Source: Leifsonia williamsii
GTDB lineage: Bacteria > Actinomycetota > Actinomycetes > Actinomycetales > Microbacteriaceae
Direction of reading: 5' to 3'
Assembly: GCF_030433685.1 (NCBI RefSeq)
Contig: NZ_JAROCF010000001.1
Coordinates: 2,666,001-2,730,000 of the forward strand
DNA length: 64,000 nt
The notes beneath the pieces are model-generated. The model had not been told where the DNA came from. It saw only the letters and a program-made list of their open reading frames with translations, and searched no databases. Position numbers and translations under genes: made by a program. Below are positions 8,693-19,112 of this stretch, piece by piece. Position 1 is the first letter of the stretch, and each line of letters opens with the position of its first letter.

Positions 8693-9267
8693 TCGGCGGC
8701 GACGTCCTCGCGGTCGGCGGGGCGGCGGCCGCGGCGCGGGCGCTCGGGGGAGCGGGGCTGCACGAGCGCGCCAGGATGCGCCTCCAGCGCCGCCGCCACC
8801 TCGTCGAGCCATTCGATCGCGGCCTTCGCCCCCAGCTCGGCCGCGCGGTTCGCCGCCAGCAGCGCACGCGAGTCCGCCTCGTGCGTGAGCTCGCGGATGC
8901 GCTCGGCGAACGCCGCCCGGTAGTCGGCGACGACGGCGACCGGGTCGGCGCCCGCGATCGAGGCGGCGACCAGCACCTGATCCTGCATCTCGTCCCAGTC
9001 GGGCCGTGTATCGGACGGGCCGACCGTGAGCCACGCCCGCGCCGCCTCCTCGCCCGCTGCGGTGAGGGCGTAGAGGGGGAGGCCGTCCTCGGTGGCGCCC
9101 GCGGCCTCCACCAGACCCTGGTCCATCATCCGGTCGAGGGTCGAGTACACCTGGCCGGCGTTGAGCCCGCGGCGGTGCGCCGCGCGGGCGAGGAACTCGT
9201 TCTGCAGCTGCGAGCCGTAGGCGGCCCCCTGCGTGAGGATGGCGAGGAACCCGTACTGTACCGACAT
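8689..9267 (-). CDS. PadR family transcriptional regulator
   Basis: A 192-residue repressor-like protein. Residues about 1-80 form the PadR winged helix (YGFLAILTQGAAYGSQLQNE, then GLNAGQVYSTLDRMMDQGLV and the wing GLPLYALTAAG). The C-terminal helical part corresponds to the Vir-type dimerisation domain, followed by an Arg/Pro-rich tail. PadR proteins usually repress a nearby transporter or enzyme and their own gene. The ATG at 9267 has no Shine-Dalgarno; TAGCAT at 9280-9275 is 7 nt upstream, so the mRNA is likely leaderless. The start codon lies inside a palindrome that could be the autoregulatory site. Confidence 0.85.
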   Translation of the reverse strand: MSVQYGFLAILTQGAAYGSQLQNEFLARAAHRRGLNAGQVYSTLDRMMDQGLVEAAGATEDGLPLYALTAAGEEAARAWLTVGPSDTRPDWDEMQDQVLVAASIAGADPVAVVADYRAAFAERIRELTHEADSRALLAANRAAELGAKAAIEWLDEVAAALEAHPGALVQPRSPERPRRGRRPADREDVAAD

Positions 9268-9280
9268 ACTCGGTATGCTA
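9265..9280 (-). promoter_or_regulatory. padR leaderless promoter and overlapping palindrome
   Basis: The -10-like TAGCAT (9280-9275) precedes the padR ATG by 7 nt. The palindrome CATAC-TCG-GTATG (9265-9277) covers the transcription start and the ATG, where a bound repressor would block initiation. Operator function is inference. Confidence 0.45.
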
Positions 9281-9336
9281 TTCCGCCGCGACGCGCCCGG
9301 GTGTGCGCGAAGCGCGGGAATCGCCGAATCACAATC

Positions 9337-9365
9337 TTGTAACTCCCGCGGGTCTCGGGCATGAT
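9337..9365 (+). promoter_or_regulatory. candidate promoter of the DUF3145 gene
   Basis: TTGTAA (9337-9342), a 17-nt spacer and CATGAT (9360-9365) lie about 108 nt before the ATG at 9474, giving a transcript with a roughly 100-nt leader. The 206-bp gap between padR and this gene holds no other clear element. Confidence 0.4.
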
Positions 9366-9473
9366 GGTGGCAGCGACCGCGAGGTCGCCTCACAATTTCA
9401 CATGCCGCGCATGCGGCTCCGGCACACCCGTTCCTGGTCGTAGGGGAAGACGCACCAACGAACGGAGGAGACC

Positions 9474-9977
9474 ATGGCGGCACACGCAACTCGAGGAGTG
9501 CTCTACGTGCACTCCTCTCCCAGCGCGCTCTGCCCGCACATCGAATGGGCGGCCGGACGCGCTCTCGGTCGCGCCGTCAACTTCACGTGGGAAGCGCAAC
9601 CGGTACTGAAGGGCGCCCAGCGCACCGAGTTCTTCTGGGACGGTCCGCAGGGCACCGGAGCGCGCCTCGCGTCCGCGCTGCGCGGGTGGGAGCACCTGCG
9701 CTACGAGGTCACGGAGGACGCCGGCCTCGGCAGCGACGGCGGGCGCTGGATGCACACGCCCGATCTCGGCGTGTTCTTCGCGCAGACAGACACCGCCGGC
9801 AACATGGTCATCCCGGAGGACCGCGTGCGCTACGCGATGGAGATCGCGGGCTCGAACGCGCTCGAGCTGCACCGCGAGCTACGGCTCGCGCTGGGCCAGG
9901 CGTGGGACGACGAGCTGGAGCCGTTCCGGCACGCGCACGACGACACGTCCGTCCTGTGGCTGCACAGCGTGGGCTGA
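9474..9977 (+). CDS. DUF3145 family protein
   Basis: A 167-residue protein of the actinobacteria-restricted DUF3145 family (TRGVLYVHSSPSALCPHIEW, then FFWDGPQGTGARLASALRGW). It is soluble with no signal peptide and few cysteines. A strong GGAGGAG site ends 3-4 nt before the ATG. The family is widely conserved beside fatty-acid and cell-envelope genes in actinobacteria, but no function is established. A long perfect hairpin separates it from the convergent fabF. Confidence 0.85.
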   Translation: MAAHATRGVLYVHSSPSALCPHIEWAAGRALGRAVNFTWEAQPVLKGAQRTEFFWDGPQGTGARLASALRGWEHLRYEVTEDAGLGSDGGRWMHTPDLGVFFAQTDTAGNMVIPEDRVRYAMEIAGSNALELHRELRLALGQAWDDELEPFRHAHDDTSVLWLHSVG

Positions 9978-10033
9978 TGCCCCGAGTCTCCCGCGGCGGG
10001 CCCGGCAGCACTGCCGCCCGCCCGCGGTGACAA

Positions 10034-10071
10034 CGACGAAGGCCCCGGTCGCAGGACCGGGGCCTTCGTCG
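10034..10071. terminator. bidirectional intrinsic terminator between DUF3145 gene and fabF
   Basis: A perfect 17-bp inverted repeat (10034-10050 with 10055-10071) encloses the 4-nt loop GCAG. It lies between two convergent genes. The outer part of the stem is CGACGAA, so each transcript ends in TTCGTCG after the GC-rich core; U-tracts are short, as usual in high-GC genomes. Confidence 0.8.
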
Positions 10072-10114
10072 TGCGCGTGATCAGCACTCGTGCACGATCA
10101 GCGCGCGCGTGAGA

Positions 10115-11350
10115 TCAGTACGACCGGATCGCGACGACGGCGTTGTGGCCGCCGAAGCCGAACGAGTTGCTGATCGCCAGCTGCGGCCCGTCGCCGAGCG
10201 GCTGCGGGTCGCCCGAGACGGTGAGCGGGATCGCCGGGTCGAGCTCGGTGATGTTGATCGTCGGGGGAGCGACACGGTCGCGCACCGCGAAGATCGTGAA
10301 CACGGCCTCCAGCGCTCCGGTCCCGCCTAGCAGGTGACCGGTCGACGCCTTAGTCGCCGAGACCGGGATCGTGTTCACCCGCTCGCCGAACACCTCGCGC
10401 AGCGCCACGTACTCCGACGGGTCGCCGACCGGGGTGCTGGTCGCATGCGCGTTGATGTGGGTGACCTCGTCGGGCTCGGCGCCCGCCTGGGCCAGCGCGA
10501 GGCGCACGGCACGGCTGGCGCCGCGGCCCTCCGGGTCGTTCGCGGTGATGTGGTACGAGTCGGCGGTGACGCCGCCGCCGGCGATCTCCGCGTAGATGCG
10601 GGCGCCGCGGGCGAGCGCGTGCTCCTCGGTCTCGAGCACCAGGCTGGCCGCTCCCTCGCCCATGACGAAGCCGTCGCGGTCGACGCTGTACGGGCGGGAG
10701 GCGTGCGCCGGGTCGTCGTTGCGGCGCGAGAGGGCCTGCATCGACGAGAACGACGCGACGGTGATCGGGTGGATGGCCGACTCGGTGCCGCCGGCGATGA
10801 CGACGTCGGCGAGGCCCGCCTGCAGGTGCTCGTAGGCGTTCACCAGCGACTCCGTGCTGGAGGCGCAGGCCGACGCGACGGTGCGGGCGAACGCGCGCGC
10901 CTCGAAGTGCATCGACACGGCCGCGGAGGCCGCGTTCGGCATCAGCATCGGCACGGTCATCGGCAGCACGCGGCGCGGGCCGCGCTCGCGCAGGGTGTCC
11001 CACGCGTCGAGGAGGGTCCAGACGCCGCCGATGCCGGTGGCGAAGTCGACGCCCAGGCGCTCGGGGGCGACCTCGGGGCGTCCGGCGTCCTCCCAGGCCT
11101 CCATCGCCGACACGAGGGCGAACTGGCTGGACGGGTCGAGGCGCTTGGCGACGGGGCGCTCGAGCACGGTCTCCGGGCGCACCTTCGCCTCGGCGGCGAA
11201 GGTGACGGGCAGTTCGTACTGCGCGACCCACTCGTGCTCGAGGGCGCGGGCGCCCGACTCGCCGGCCAGCAGCGCCTGCCAGCTCTCAGGGGCGGTGCCA
11301 CCGAGCGGGGAGGACGCGCCCACGCCGGTGACGACGATCTTCTTGGTCAT
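10115..11350 (-). CDS. fabF: beta-ketoacyl-ACP synthase II
   Basis: A 411-residue condensing enzyme that adds malonyl-ACP to acyl-ACP during fatty-acid elongation. The thiolase-fold catalytic triad is complete: Cys162 in TVASACASSTES, His in HINAHATSTPVGD (about 303) and His in STGHLLGGTG (about 338). The Lys of SATKAS and the C-terminal NSFGFGGHNAV are also present. It is the last gene of fasR-fabD-fabH-acpP-fabF, the actinobacterial FAS II order, with a GGAGAG site before its ATG. A GC-rich hairpin in the 132-bp gap after acpP may tune its level. Confidence 0.97.
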   Translation of the reverse strand: MTKKIVVTGVGASSPLGGTAPESWQALLAGESGARALEHEWVAQYELPVTFAAEAKVRPETVLERPVAKRLDPSSQFALVSAMEAWEDAGRPEVAPERLGVDFATGIGGVWTLLDAWDTLRERGPRRVLPMTVPMLMPNAASAAVSMHFEARAFARTVASACASSTESLVNAYEHLQAGLADVVIAGGTESAIHPITVASFSSMQALSRRNDDPAHASRPYSVDRDGFVMGEGAASLVLETEEHALARGARIYAEIAGGGVTADSYHITANDPEGRGASRAVRLALAQAGAEPDEVTHINAHATSTPVGDPSEYVALREVFGERVNTIPVSATKASTGHLLGGTGALEAVFTIFAVRDRVAPPTINITELDPAIPLTVSGDPQPLGDGPQLAISNSFGFGGHNAVVAIRSY

Positions 11351-11379
11351 AACGGCAACTCTCCGTGAAAAGGGGACAT

Positions 11380-11401
11380 GGGCGGGCGTGGATGCCCGCC
11401 C
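11380..11401 (-). terminator. hairpin plus T-run between acpP and fabF (possible attenuator)
   Basis: In the direction of transcription GGGCGGGC, a 6-nt loop and GCCCGCCC are followed within a few bases by CCCCTTTT. The 8-bp all-GC stem plus T-run resembles a weak intrinsic terminator inside the fab operon, placed where partial termination would give more acpP than fabF mRNA. An mRNA-processing site is an alternative. Confidence 0.4.
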
Positions 11402-11482
11402 CTCGCGCGGGCGACCCGGAACCCTCCGGCTCAGTGCCGGCCGGTCGTCGGCCGCCCGCGCGGGGAAGAATCCTGCGCGGTC

Positions 11483-11734
11483 CTAGGCGTCCTGCGCCTT
11501 GACGATGAACTCGACGGCGTCGCCGACGGTCTTGAGGTTCTTGACCTCCTCGTCGGGGATCTTGACGTCGAACTTGTCCTCGGCGTTGACCACGATGGTC
11601 ATCATCGAGATGGAGTCGATGTCGAGGTCGTCGGTGAACGACTTGTCCAGCTCGACCGTGTCGGTCGCGATGCCGGTCTCGTCGTTGATGAGCTCGGCCA
11701 GGCCGGCGAGGACTTCTTCGGTGGACAATGCCAT
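11483..11734 (-). CDS. acpP: acyl carrier protein
   Basis: An 83-residue acidic carrier of the growing acyl chain. The 4'-phosphopantetheine serine is Ser41 in DLDIDSISMM (the common DSL is DSI here), on helix 2 after the acidic loop. Length and charge fit AcpP. The ribosome site AAGGAG upstream of the ATG is among the strongest in the window, in keeping with the high ACP demand of FAS II. It lies between fabH (55-bp gap) and fabF (132-bp gap). Confidence 0.96.
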   Translation of the reverse strand: MALSTEEVLAGLAELINDETGIATDTVELDKSFTDDLDIDSISMMTIVVNAEDKFDVKIPDEEVKNLKTVGDAVEFIVKAQDA

Positions 11735-11789
11735 GGTGATATCTCCTTGAGGGGTGTCGTTGTGACCGCTGATCAGTCTAGGGCAGGCC

Positions 11790-12794
11790 CTAGGGGAGGA
11801 CGACGACCTGGGCGCCGAAGACGAGCCCGGCGCCGAAGCCGATCTGGAGCGCCAGACCGCCGGAGAGCTCCGGGTTCTCCTGGAGCAGACGGTGGGTCGC
11901 GAGGGGGATGGAGGCGGCGGAGGTGTTGCCCGTCGTCTCGATGTCGCGGGCGATCGCGACGGTCTCCGGCAGCTTCAGCTGCTTGGCGAACTCGTCGACG
12001 ATGCGCATGTTGGCCTGGTGGGGGATGAAGGCGGCGAGCTGCTCGGGCGCGACGCCGGCGGCGTCCAGCGCCTCCTTGGCGACCTTCGCCATCTCCCACA
12101 CCGCCCAGCGGAAGACCGTCTGGCCCTCCTGGCGGAGCGTCGGCCACGGCTTCTCGCCGTCGCGGAACTCGGCGAGCGTGCCGTCCATCCCGACCGCGTC
12201 GGCCTTCGAGCCGTCGGAGCCCCAGATCGTCTTCGCGATGCCCGGGTACTCGCTCGGGCCGATGACGACCGCGCCTGCGCCGTCGCCCAGCAGGAACGAG
12301 ATGGTGCGGTCGGTCGGGTCGACGACGTCGGAGAGCTTCTCGGCGCCCACGACGAGCGCGTAGTGCGCGACGCCGGTGCGGATCAGGGCGTCCGCCTGGG
12401 CCACCGCGTAGGTGTAGCCCGCGCAGGCCGCGTTCATGTCGTACGCCGCGGCGGGGTTCGCGCCGACGCGGTCGGCGAGCACGGCCGCCAGCGACGGGGT
12501 CTGCCGGCCGTTCGAGATCGTCGCGACGATCACGGCATCGATCAGCGCCGGGTCGACGCCCGACTTCCGGATCGCCTCCTTCGACGCCTCGGTGGCGAGG
12601 TCGACCGCGAGGACGTCGTGGCTCGCCCGCGTGCGCGTCACGATGCCGGTGCGCTGGCGGATCCACTCGTCCGACGAGTTGATCGGCCCGACCAGGTCGT
12701 CGTTCGGCACGACCAGGTCGCCGCGCGCGGCGCCGATCGAGAGGATGCGGGTGTACTGCGGCCCGTGGGACTGCTGCAGGGTGGGGTGGGTCAT
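11790..12794 (-). CDS. fabH: beta-ketoacyl-ACP synthase III
   Basis: A 334-residue enzyme that starts fatty-acid synthesis by condensing an acyl-CoA primer with malonyl-ACP. The catalytic Cys124 (MNAACAGYTYA), the His of IPHQANMRI (about 258) and the Asn of TTGNTSAASIP (about 288) are all present. Family tags DEWIRQRTG and GDGAGAVVIG are seen. In Gram-positives of this group FabH selects branched primers and so sets iso/anteiso fatty-acid content. AGGAG precedes the ATG; fabD ends 12 bp upstream. Confidence 0.97.
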   Translation of the reverse strand: MTHPTLQQSHGPQYTRILSIGAARGDLVVPNDDLVGPINSSDEWIRQRTGIVTRTRASHDVLAVDLATEASKEAIRKSGVDPALIDAVIVATISNGRQTPSLAAVLADRVGANPAAAYDMNAACAGYTYAVAQADALIRTGVAHYALVVGAEKLSDVVDPTDRTISFLLGDGAGAVVIGPSEYPGIAKTIWGSDGSKADAVGMDGTLAEFRDGEKPWPTLRQEGQTVFRWAVWEMAKVAKEALDAAGVAPEQLAAFIPHQANMRIVDEFAKQLKLPETVAIARDIETTGNTSAASIPLATHRLLQENPELSGGLALQIGFGAGLVFGAQVVVLP

Positions 12795-12806
12795 GCGGTG
12801 GTTCTC

Positions 12807-13727
12807 CTAGGCGGCCTGGTCGATGAGCTCGAAGGCGGCGGGCAGGTCGTCCGGCGTCTTGATCGCGACGCTCGGCACGCCCTTCAGGCCGCGCTTGGCG
12901 AGGCCGACCAGCGCACCGGCGGGCGCGACCTCGATGATCCCGGTGACCCCGGCCTCCTGGAACGACTGCATCGTCAGATCCCAGCGCACGGGCGACGACA
13001 CCTGGCCGACGAGGAGGCGCAGGTACTCCGCCCCGTCGCTCACCAGCGAGCCGTCCTTGTTGGTCCAGAGCGGAAGCGTCGGGTCCTGCGTGCTCAGGGT
13101 GGAGGCGAAGCCCTCCAGCACCGGGACCGCCGACGCCATGTAGCGGGTGTGGAACGCACCGGCGACCTGCAGCGGGATCACCCGCGCGCGGGCCGGCGGG
13201 TTCTCGGCGAGCTGCGCGAGCGCGTCGAGGGCGCCCGCGACGACGATCTGGCCGCCGCCGTTGTAGTTGGCGGGGGAGAGGCCCAGCTCGTCGAGGCGCG
13301 CGAGCAGCTCGGCCTCGTCGGCGCCGATGACGGCGCTCATGCCGGTGGGCGTCTCGGCGGCGGCGCGCGCCATGGCGGCGCCGCGCTCGCGCACGAAGGC
13401 GACGGCGTCGGTCTCGGACAGCACGCCGGCGCCCGCGGCCGCGGTCAGCTCGCCGACCGAGTGCCCGGCGATGCCGCCGACGCGGTCGCGGCGGCCGTCG
13501 GCGAACAGCGCCGAGAGCGTGAGCAGGCCCGCCGAGACGATCAGCGGCTGGGCCACCGCGGTGTCGCGGATGGTGTCCGCGTCGCTGACCGTGCCGTGCG
13601 CGACGAGGTCGATGCCGACCGCGTCGGAGATGCCGGTGAGCTGATCGCGGAACGTCGACTCGGTGAGCCAGGGGTCGAGGAAGCCGGGGGTCTGGGAGCC
13701 CTGCCCCGGGCATACGATGACGATCAC
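12807..13727 (-). CDS. fabD: malonyl-CoA:ACP transacylase
   Basis: A 306-residue acyltransferase that loads malonyl onto AcpP. The N-terminal GQGSQTPG, the nucleophile Ser90 in GHSVGEL and the partner His in GAFHTRYM (about 193) are intact. Translation begins at GTG 13727 with only a weak GGA upstream. The 89-bp gap to fasR probably contains the fab operon promoter (a TATGAG -10-like box lies near 13770); FasR-type activators bind upstream of fabD in Streptomyces. Confidence 0.95.
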   Translation of the reverse strand: MIVIVCPGQGSQTPGFLDPWLTESTFRDQLTGISDAVGIDLVAHGTVSDADTIRDTAVAQPLIVSAGLLTLSALFADGRRDRVGGIAGHSVGELTAAAGAGVLSETDAVAFVRERGAAMARAAAETPTGMSAVIGADEAELLARLDELGLSPANYNGGGQIVVAGALDALAQLAENPPARARVIPLQVAGAFHTRYMASAVPVLEGFASTLSTQDPTLPLWTNKDGSLVSDGAEYLRLLVGQVSSPVRWDLTMQSFQEAGVTGIIEVAPAGALVGLAKRGLKGVPSVAIKTPDDLPAAFELIDQAA

Positions 13728-13816
13728 GGGTTCCAGTCTGCCAATCTTCCGCCGCGCGGAGGTGTCGGTCTCATACGAAGTTGTGTCGGGAATGACTGTG
13801 GAGGTCTACAAGCGGG

Positions 13817-15028
13817 TCAGCCCCGCCGCTGCGGCTCCGGCTCGCTGATCGAGCCGACGATCAGCGCCGCCTGGAGGATCAGCGCCTCCCGCGCACCGGT
13901 GGCGTCCCAGCCGATCACCTCGGAGACGCGCTTCAGCCGGTAGCGCACCGTGTTCGGGTGCACGAACAGCTCGCGGGCCGTTGCCTCCAGCGACCGGCCG
14001 TTGTCGAGGTAGCACCAGAGCGTCGTGAGCAGCTCGGTGGAGTAGGCCTGCAGGGGGCGGTAGATCCGGCTGATCAGGGTGGCGCGTGCCAGCCCGTCGC
14101 CCGCGAGCGCCCGCTCGGGGAGCAGGTCGTCGGCGTGCACCGGCCGCGGGCAGTTGCGCCACGCCTTCGCGACGGCGAAGCCGGCGAGGGCGGCCTTCGC
14201 GCTCTTGGAGGCGTCGACCAGGCTCGGCACCTCGTGGCCGAGCACGAGGTGCCCCGAGCCGAAGCCGGGCTCCAGCTGCTGCGCGATCTCCATGAAGCTG
14301 ACGACGGGGGCGGCCCCGATGGCCTCCTCCGGAGGATCCGCGCTGGGGAACGCGCGCCCGATCACGAGCACGAGCCGGCTGCCCTGGACGCCGATCAGCA
14401 CGTCCGCCGACATGTGCCGCGCCGTGCGGCGCAGTTGGTCGACGTCGAGGAGCTTCGGCGCGGTGCCGACGAGCACGCTGACCTCGCCGTGGCCGTGCCA
14501 GCCGAGCGCGGCGATCCGGCTCGGCAGCTCGTCGTCGTACTCGCCGGTGAGGATGCTGTCGACGACCAGCGCCTCCAGCCGGGCGTCCCACAGGCCGCGG
14601 GCCTCGGCGGCGCGCGCATACACGTCGGCCGCGGCGAACGCGATCTCGCGGGAGTACAGCAGGATGGCCTCCCGCAGCTGCTCGCCGCCGCCGGCCTTCA
14701 CGCGCTCCTCGACCACCTCGACGGTGATCTTGATGAGCTGCAGGGTCTGCTGCAGGCTGACGCTGCGGAGCAGCTCGCGCGGAGCCGCCCCGAACACGTC
14801 GGCCGCGATCCACGGCGTCGACCGCGGGTCGTCGAACCACGAGATGAACGACGAGATGCCCGCCTGCGCGACCAGCCCGACGGCGCTCCGCCGGCCCGGC
14901 GGCATGTCGCGGTACCAGGGGAGCGTGTCCTCGAGCTTCTTCAGCGTCGTCGTGGCGAGCTCGCCGGAGATCTTCCGCAGCCAGGCGAGAGTCTCCGCCT
15001 TGCTGCGGCCCGCCGTCGAGCTCGCCAC
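13817..15028 (-). CDS. fasR: PucR/CdaR-type fatty-acid biosynthesis regulator, FasR-like
   Basis: A 403-residue regulator with a C-terminal PucR-type helix-turn-helix (LWCYLDNGRSLEATARELFV, then HPNTVRYRLKRVSEVIG) and a long N-terminal effector region including a GGDEF-like middle part (RRTARHMSADVLIGVQGSRL). In Streptomyces coelicolor a protein of this architecture encoded just before fabD (FasR) activates the fabD-fabH-acpP-fabF operon; the same position here supports that role. GTG 15028 is the only reasonable start after the aceE stop (26-bp gap). It has no clear ribosome site, so coupling to aceE is possible. Confidence 0.85.
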   Translation of the reverse strand: MASSTAGRSKAETLAWLRKISGELATTTLKKLEDTLPWYRDMPPGRRSAVGLVAQAGISSFISWFDDPRSTPWIAADVFGAAPRELLRSVSLQQTLQLIKITVEVVEERVKAGGGEQLREAILLYSREIAFAAADVYARAAEARGLWDARLEALVVDSILTGEYDDELPSRIAALGWHGHGEVSVLVGTAPKLLDVDQLRRTARHMSADVLIGVQGSRLVLVIGRAFPSADPPEEAIGAAPVVSFMEIAQQLEPGFGSGHLVLGHEVPSLVDASKSAKAALAGFAVAKAWRNCPRPVHADDLLPERALAGDGLARATLISRIYRPLQAYSTELLTTLWCYLDNGRSLEATARELFVHPNTVRYRLKRVSEVIGWDATGAREALILQAALIVGSISEPEPQRRG

Positions 15029-15054
15029 GCGTCCGCTGCCTGTGCCGGTCGTCG

Positions 15055-17781
<2,727 letters not shown>

Positions 17782-17829
17782 CCTCGACCTCTTTCTTGTG
17801 TCGGATGGATCGTGGACGGCGTCATAGGC

Positions 17830-17844
17830 TGTCGGGTCACGACA
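17830..17844. promoter_or_regulatory. palindrome in the aceE/peroxiredoxin divergent promoter region
   Basis: TGTCG-GGTCA-CGACA forms a 5-bp-arm inverted repeat with a 5-nt spacer, about 50 bp upstream of aceE and immediately upstream of a TATGAC -10-like box on the minus strand (17827-17822). It could be an operator for either gene; this is inference from position. Confidence 0.35.
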
Positions 17845-17939
17845 ACGAGTGCGCACCATCCTTCAGCCTAGCCTCAGTCGGAGGGCGTCGTTGACCGCGC
17901 GGTTGGCACCCGGCGCGGCCCGGTCTAAGCTGTCTCCTC

Positions 17940-18410
17940 GTGGCTCTCGAGAACGACACCCAGGCACCCGACTTCGAGCTCGTCGACCAGCACGGCCGGT
18001 CGGTGCGGCTGAGCGACTACCGCGGCAGCAAGGCGGTCGCGCTCGTCTTCTTCCCGCTCGCCTTCTCGGGCACGTGCACGGGGGAGCTGTGCGCGCTCCG
18101 CGACAACCTCGCCCTGTTCGAGGACCACCGCGTCGAGCTGCTCGCCATCTCCGTCGACTCCAAGTACACGCTGCGCGCGTGGGCCGAGCAGGAGGGCTAC
18201 GACTTCCCGCTGCTCGCCGACTTCTGGCCGCACGGCGAGATCGCCAAGGAGTACGGCGTCTTCCTGCCAGAGAAGGGCTTCGCGAACCGCGCCACCTTCG
18301 TGATCGACGAGCGCGGCATCATCCGCGCCTCCTTCATCACCGCCCCCGGCGAGGCCCGCTCGATCGAGTCGTACCGCGCCGCACTGGAGCTGCTGCCCGC
18401 GCACGTCTGA
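17940..18410 (+). CDS. peroxiredoxin, AhpE-like
   Basis: A 156-residue thioredoxin-fold peroxidase. The peroxidatic cysteine is Cys46 in PLAFSGTCTGEL, matching AhpE. A second cysteine, Cys51, lies five residues later, the spacing of the resolving cysteine in some Bcp/PrxQ enzymes; AhpE-type proteins usually lack it. It would reduce hydroperoxides or peroxynitrite in the cytoplasm. GTG 17940 has no Shine-Dalgarno, but TAAGCT at 17926-17931 is 8 nt upstream (leaderless). It is divergent from aceE. Confidence 0.9.
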   Translation: MALENDTQAPDFELVDQHGRSVRLSDYRGSKAVALVFFPLAFSGTCTGELCALRDNLALFEDHRVELLAISVDSKYTLRAWAEQEGYDFPLLADFWPHGEIAKEYGVFLPEKGFANRATFVIDERGIIRASFITAPGEARSIESYRAALELLPAHV

Positions 18411-18429
18411 CGCTCGGTCGCCCGGCCGC

Positions 18430-18435
18430 TAGGCT
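18430..18435 (+). promoter_or_regulatory. -10 box of the tRNA-Val gene
   Basis: TAGGCT at 18430-18435 lies 12 nt before the mature 5' end of the tRNA, the expected distance for a tRNA promoter with a short 5' leader. It sits just after the peroxiredoxin stop. Confidence 0.45.
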
Positions 18436-18447
18436 GGGGCCGCACCA

Positions 18448-18523
18448 GGGCCTTTAGCTCAGCTGGTAGAGCGCCACGTTTACACCGTGGATGTCGTCGG
18501 TTCGATCCCGGCAGGGCCCACCA
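18448..18523 (+). tRNA. tRNA-Val (anticodon UAC)
   Basis: Cloverleaf read by eye. Acceptor GGGCCTT pairs with AGGGCCC (one U-G). The D arm contains AGCTCAGCTGGTAGAGC. The anticodon stem CCACG/CGTGG holds the 7-nt loop TTTACAC, giving anticodon TAC for GUA/GUG valine codons. The T arm is GTCGG-TTCGATC-CCGGC. The discriminator A is at 18520 and CCA is encoded (18521-18523). No terminator is evident downstream; instead the convergent tetR gene runs into it on the other strand. Confidence 0.95.
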
Positions 18524-19106
18524 TTCCCAGCAGCGTGAAGGCGGCGTCGACGGTCGCGGCCATGTCGACCGTCGGGTCCTGCAGCCACTGCAGCTGCATG
18601 CCGTCGGAGACCGCCTGCACCAGCCGGGCGAGCGTCTCGGGGTCGACCACGGGGGAGACGCGACCCGCCTCCTGCTCTCCGGCGAGGGCCTGCGTGAACA
18701 TGTCGCGCAGAGCGGCGCTCCGCTCGACGAAGTAGTCGTGAGCCGGATGGGAGGGGTCGCCCGCCTCCACCGCCAGACGAGAGAAGAGCTGCACGAGCCC
18801 GGGTACCTGAGCGTTGTGCCGCACGATCCCGACGAAGCCCTCGCGCACAGCCGGTAGCGACTCGGTGCCCGTCACCTCCCCGAACCGCCGCGAGTCCACC
18901 TCGTCACGCTTGCGCAGGATGGCCGTGAACAGCTCGTCCTTGCTGTCGAAGTAGTGCAGCAGGCCGGCCTGCGACAGACCCACCGCGTCGGCCAGCTCCT
19001 TGACGGAGGCCCCGTGCCAGCCCTCGCGCGCGATCACGTCGAGCGCGGCCTCCAGGATCTCCTCCCGCTTCGCCACACCCTTCGCGTACGCGCCTCGTCG
19101 TGCCAT
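18480..19106 (-). CDS. TetR family transcriptional regulator
   Basis: A 208-residue TetR repressor. The N-terminal HTH is clear (EILEAALDVIAREGWHGASV, KELADAVGLSQAGLLHYFDS, KDELFTAILRKRDE); the rest is the ligand-binding/dimer domain. It is divergent from the MFS-GH3 operon and probably represses it, being induced by the transported sugar or glycoside (inference). The ATG at 19106 follows TATGCT (19118-19113) by 6 nt (leaderless). Oddity: there is no stop before the convergent tRNA, so the final ~14 residues (GPAGIEPTTSTV at the end) are antisense tRNA-Val and the stop TAA lies opposite the anticodon loop. Confidence 0.88.
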   Translation of the reverse strand: MARRGAYAKGVAKREEILEAALDVIAREGWHGASVKELADAVGLSQAGLLHYFDSKDELFTAILRKRDEVDSRRFGEVTGTESLPAVREGFVGIVRHNAQVPGLVQLFSRLAVEAGDPSHPAHDYFVERSAALRDMFTQALAGEQEAGRVSPVVDPETLARLVQAVSDGMQLQWLQDPTVDMAATVDAAFTLLGMVGPAGIEPTTSTV

Positions 19107-19112
19107 GCCCCG

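Noticed and set aside
18480-18523. Treating GPAGIEPTTSTV at the TetR C-terminus as a conserved protein motif
   Set aside because: This string is what antisense tRNA translates to; it reflects overlap with the tRNA gene, not protein homology.
18448-18523. tRNA-Val as an integration site of a genomic island
   Set aside because: No integrase, no repeated tRNA 3' end and no change in composition are seen on either side.
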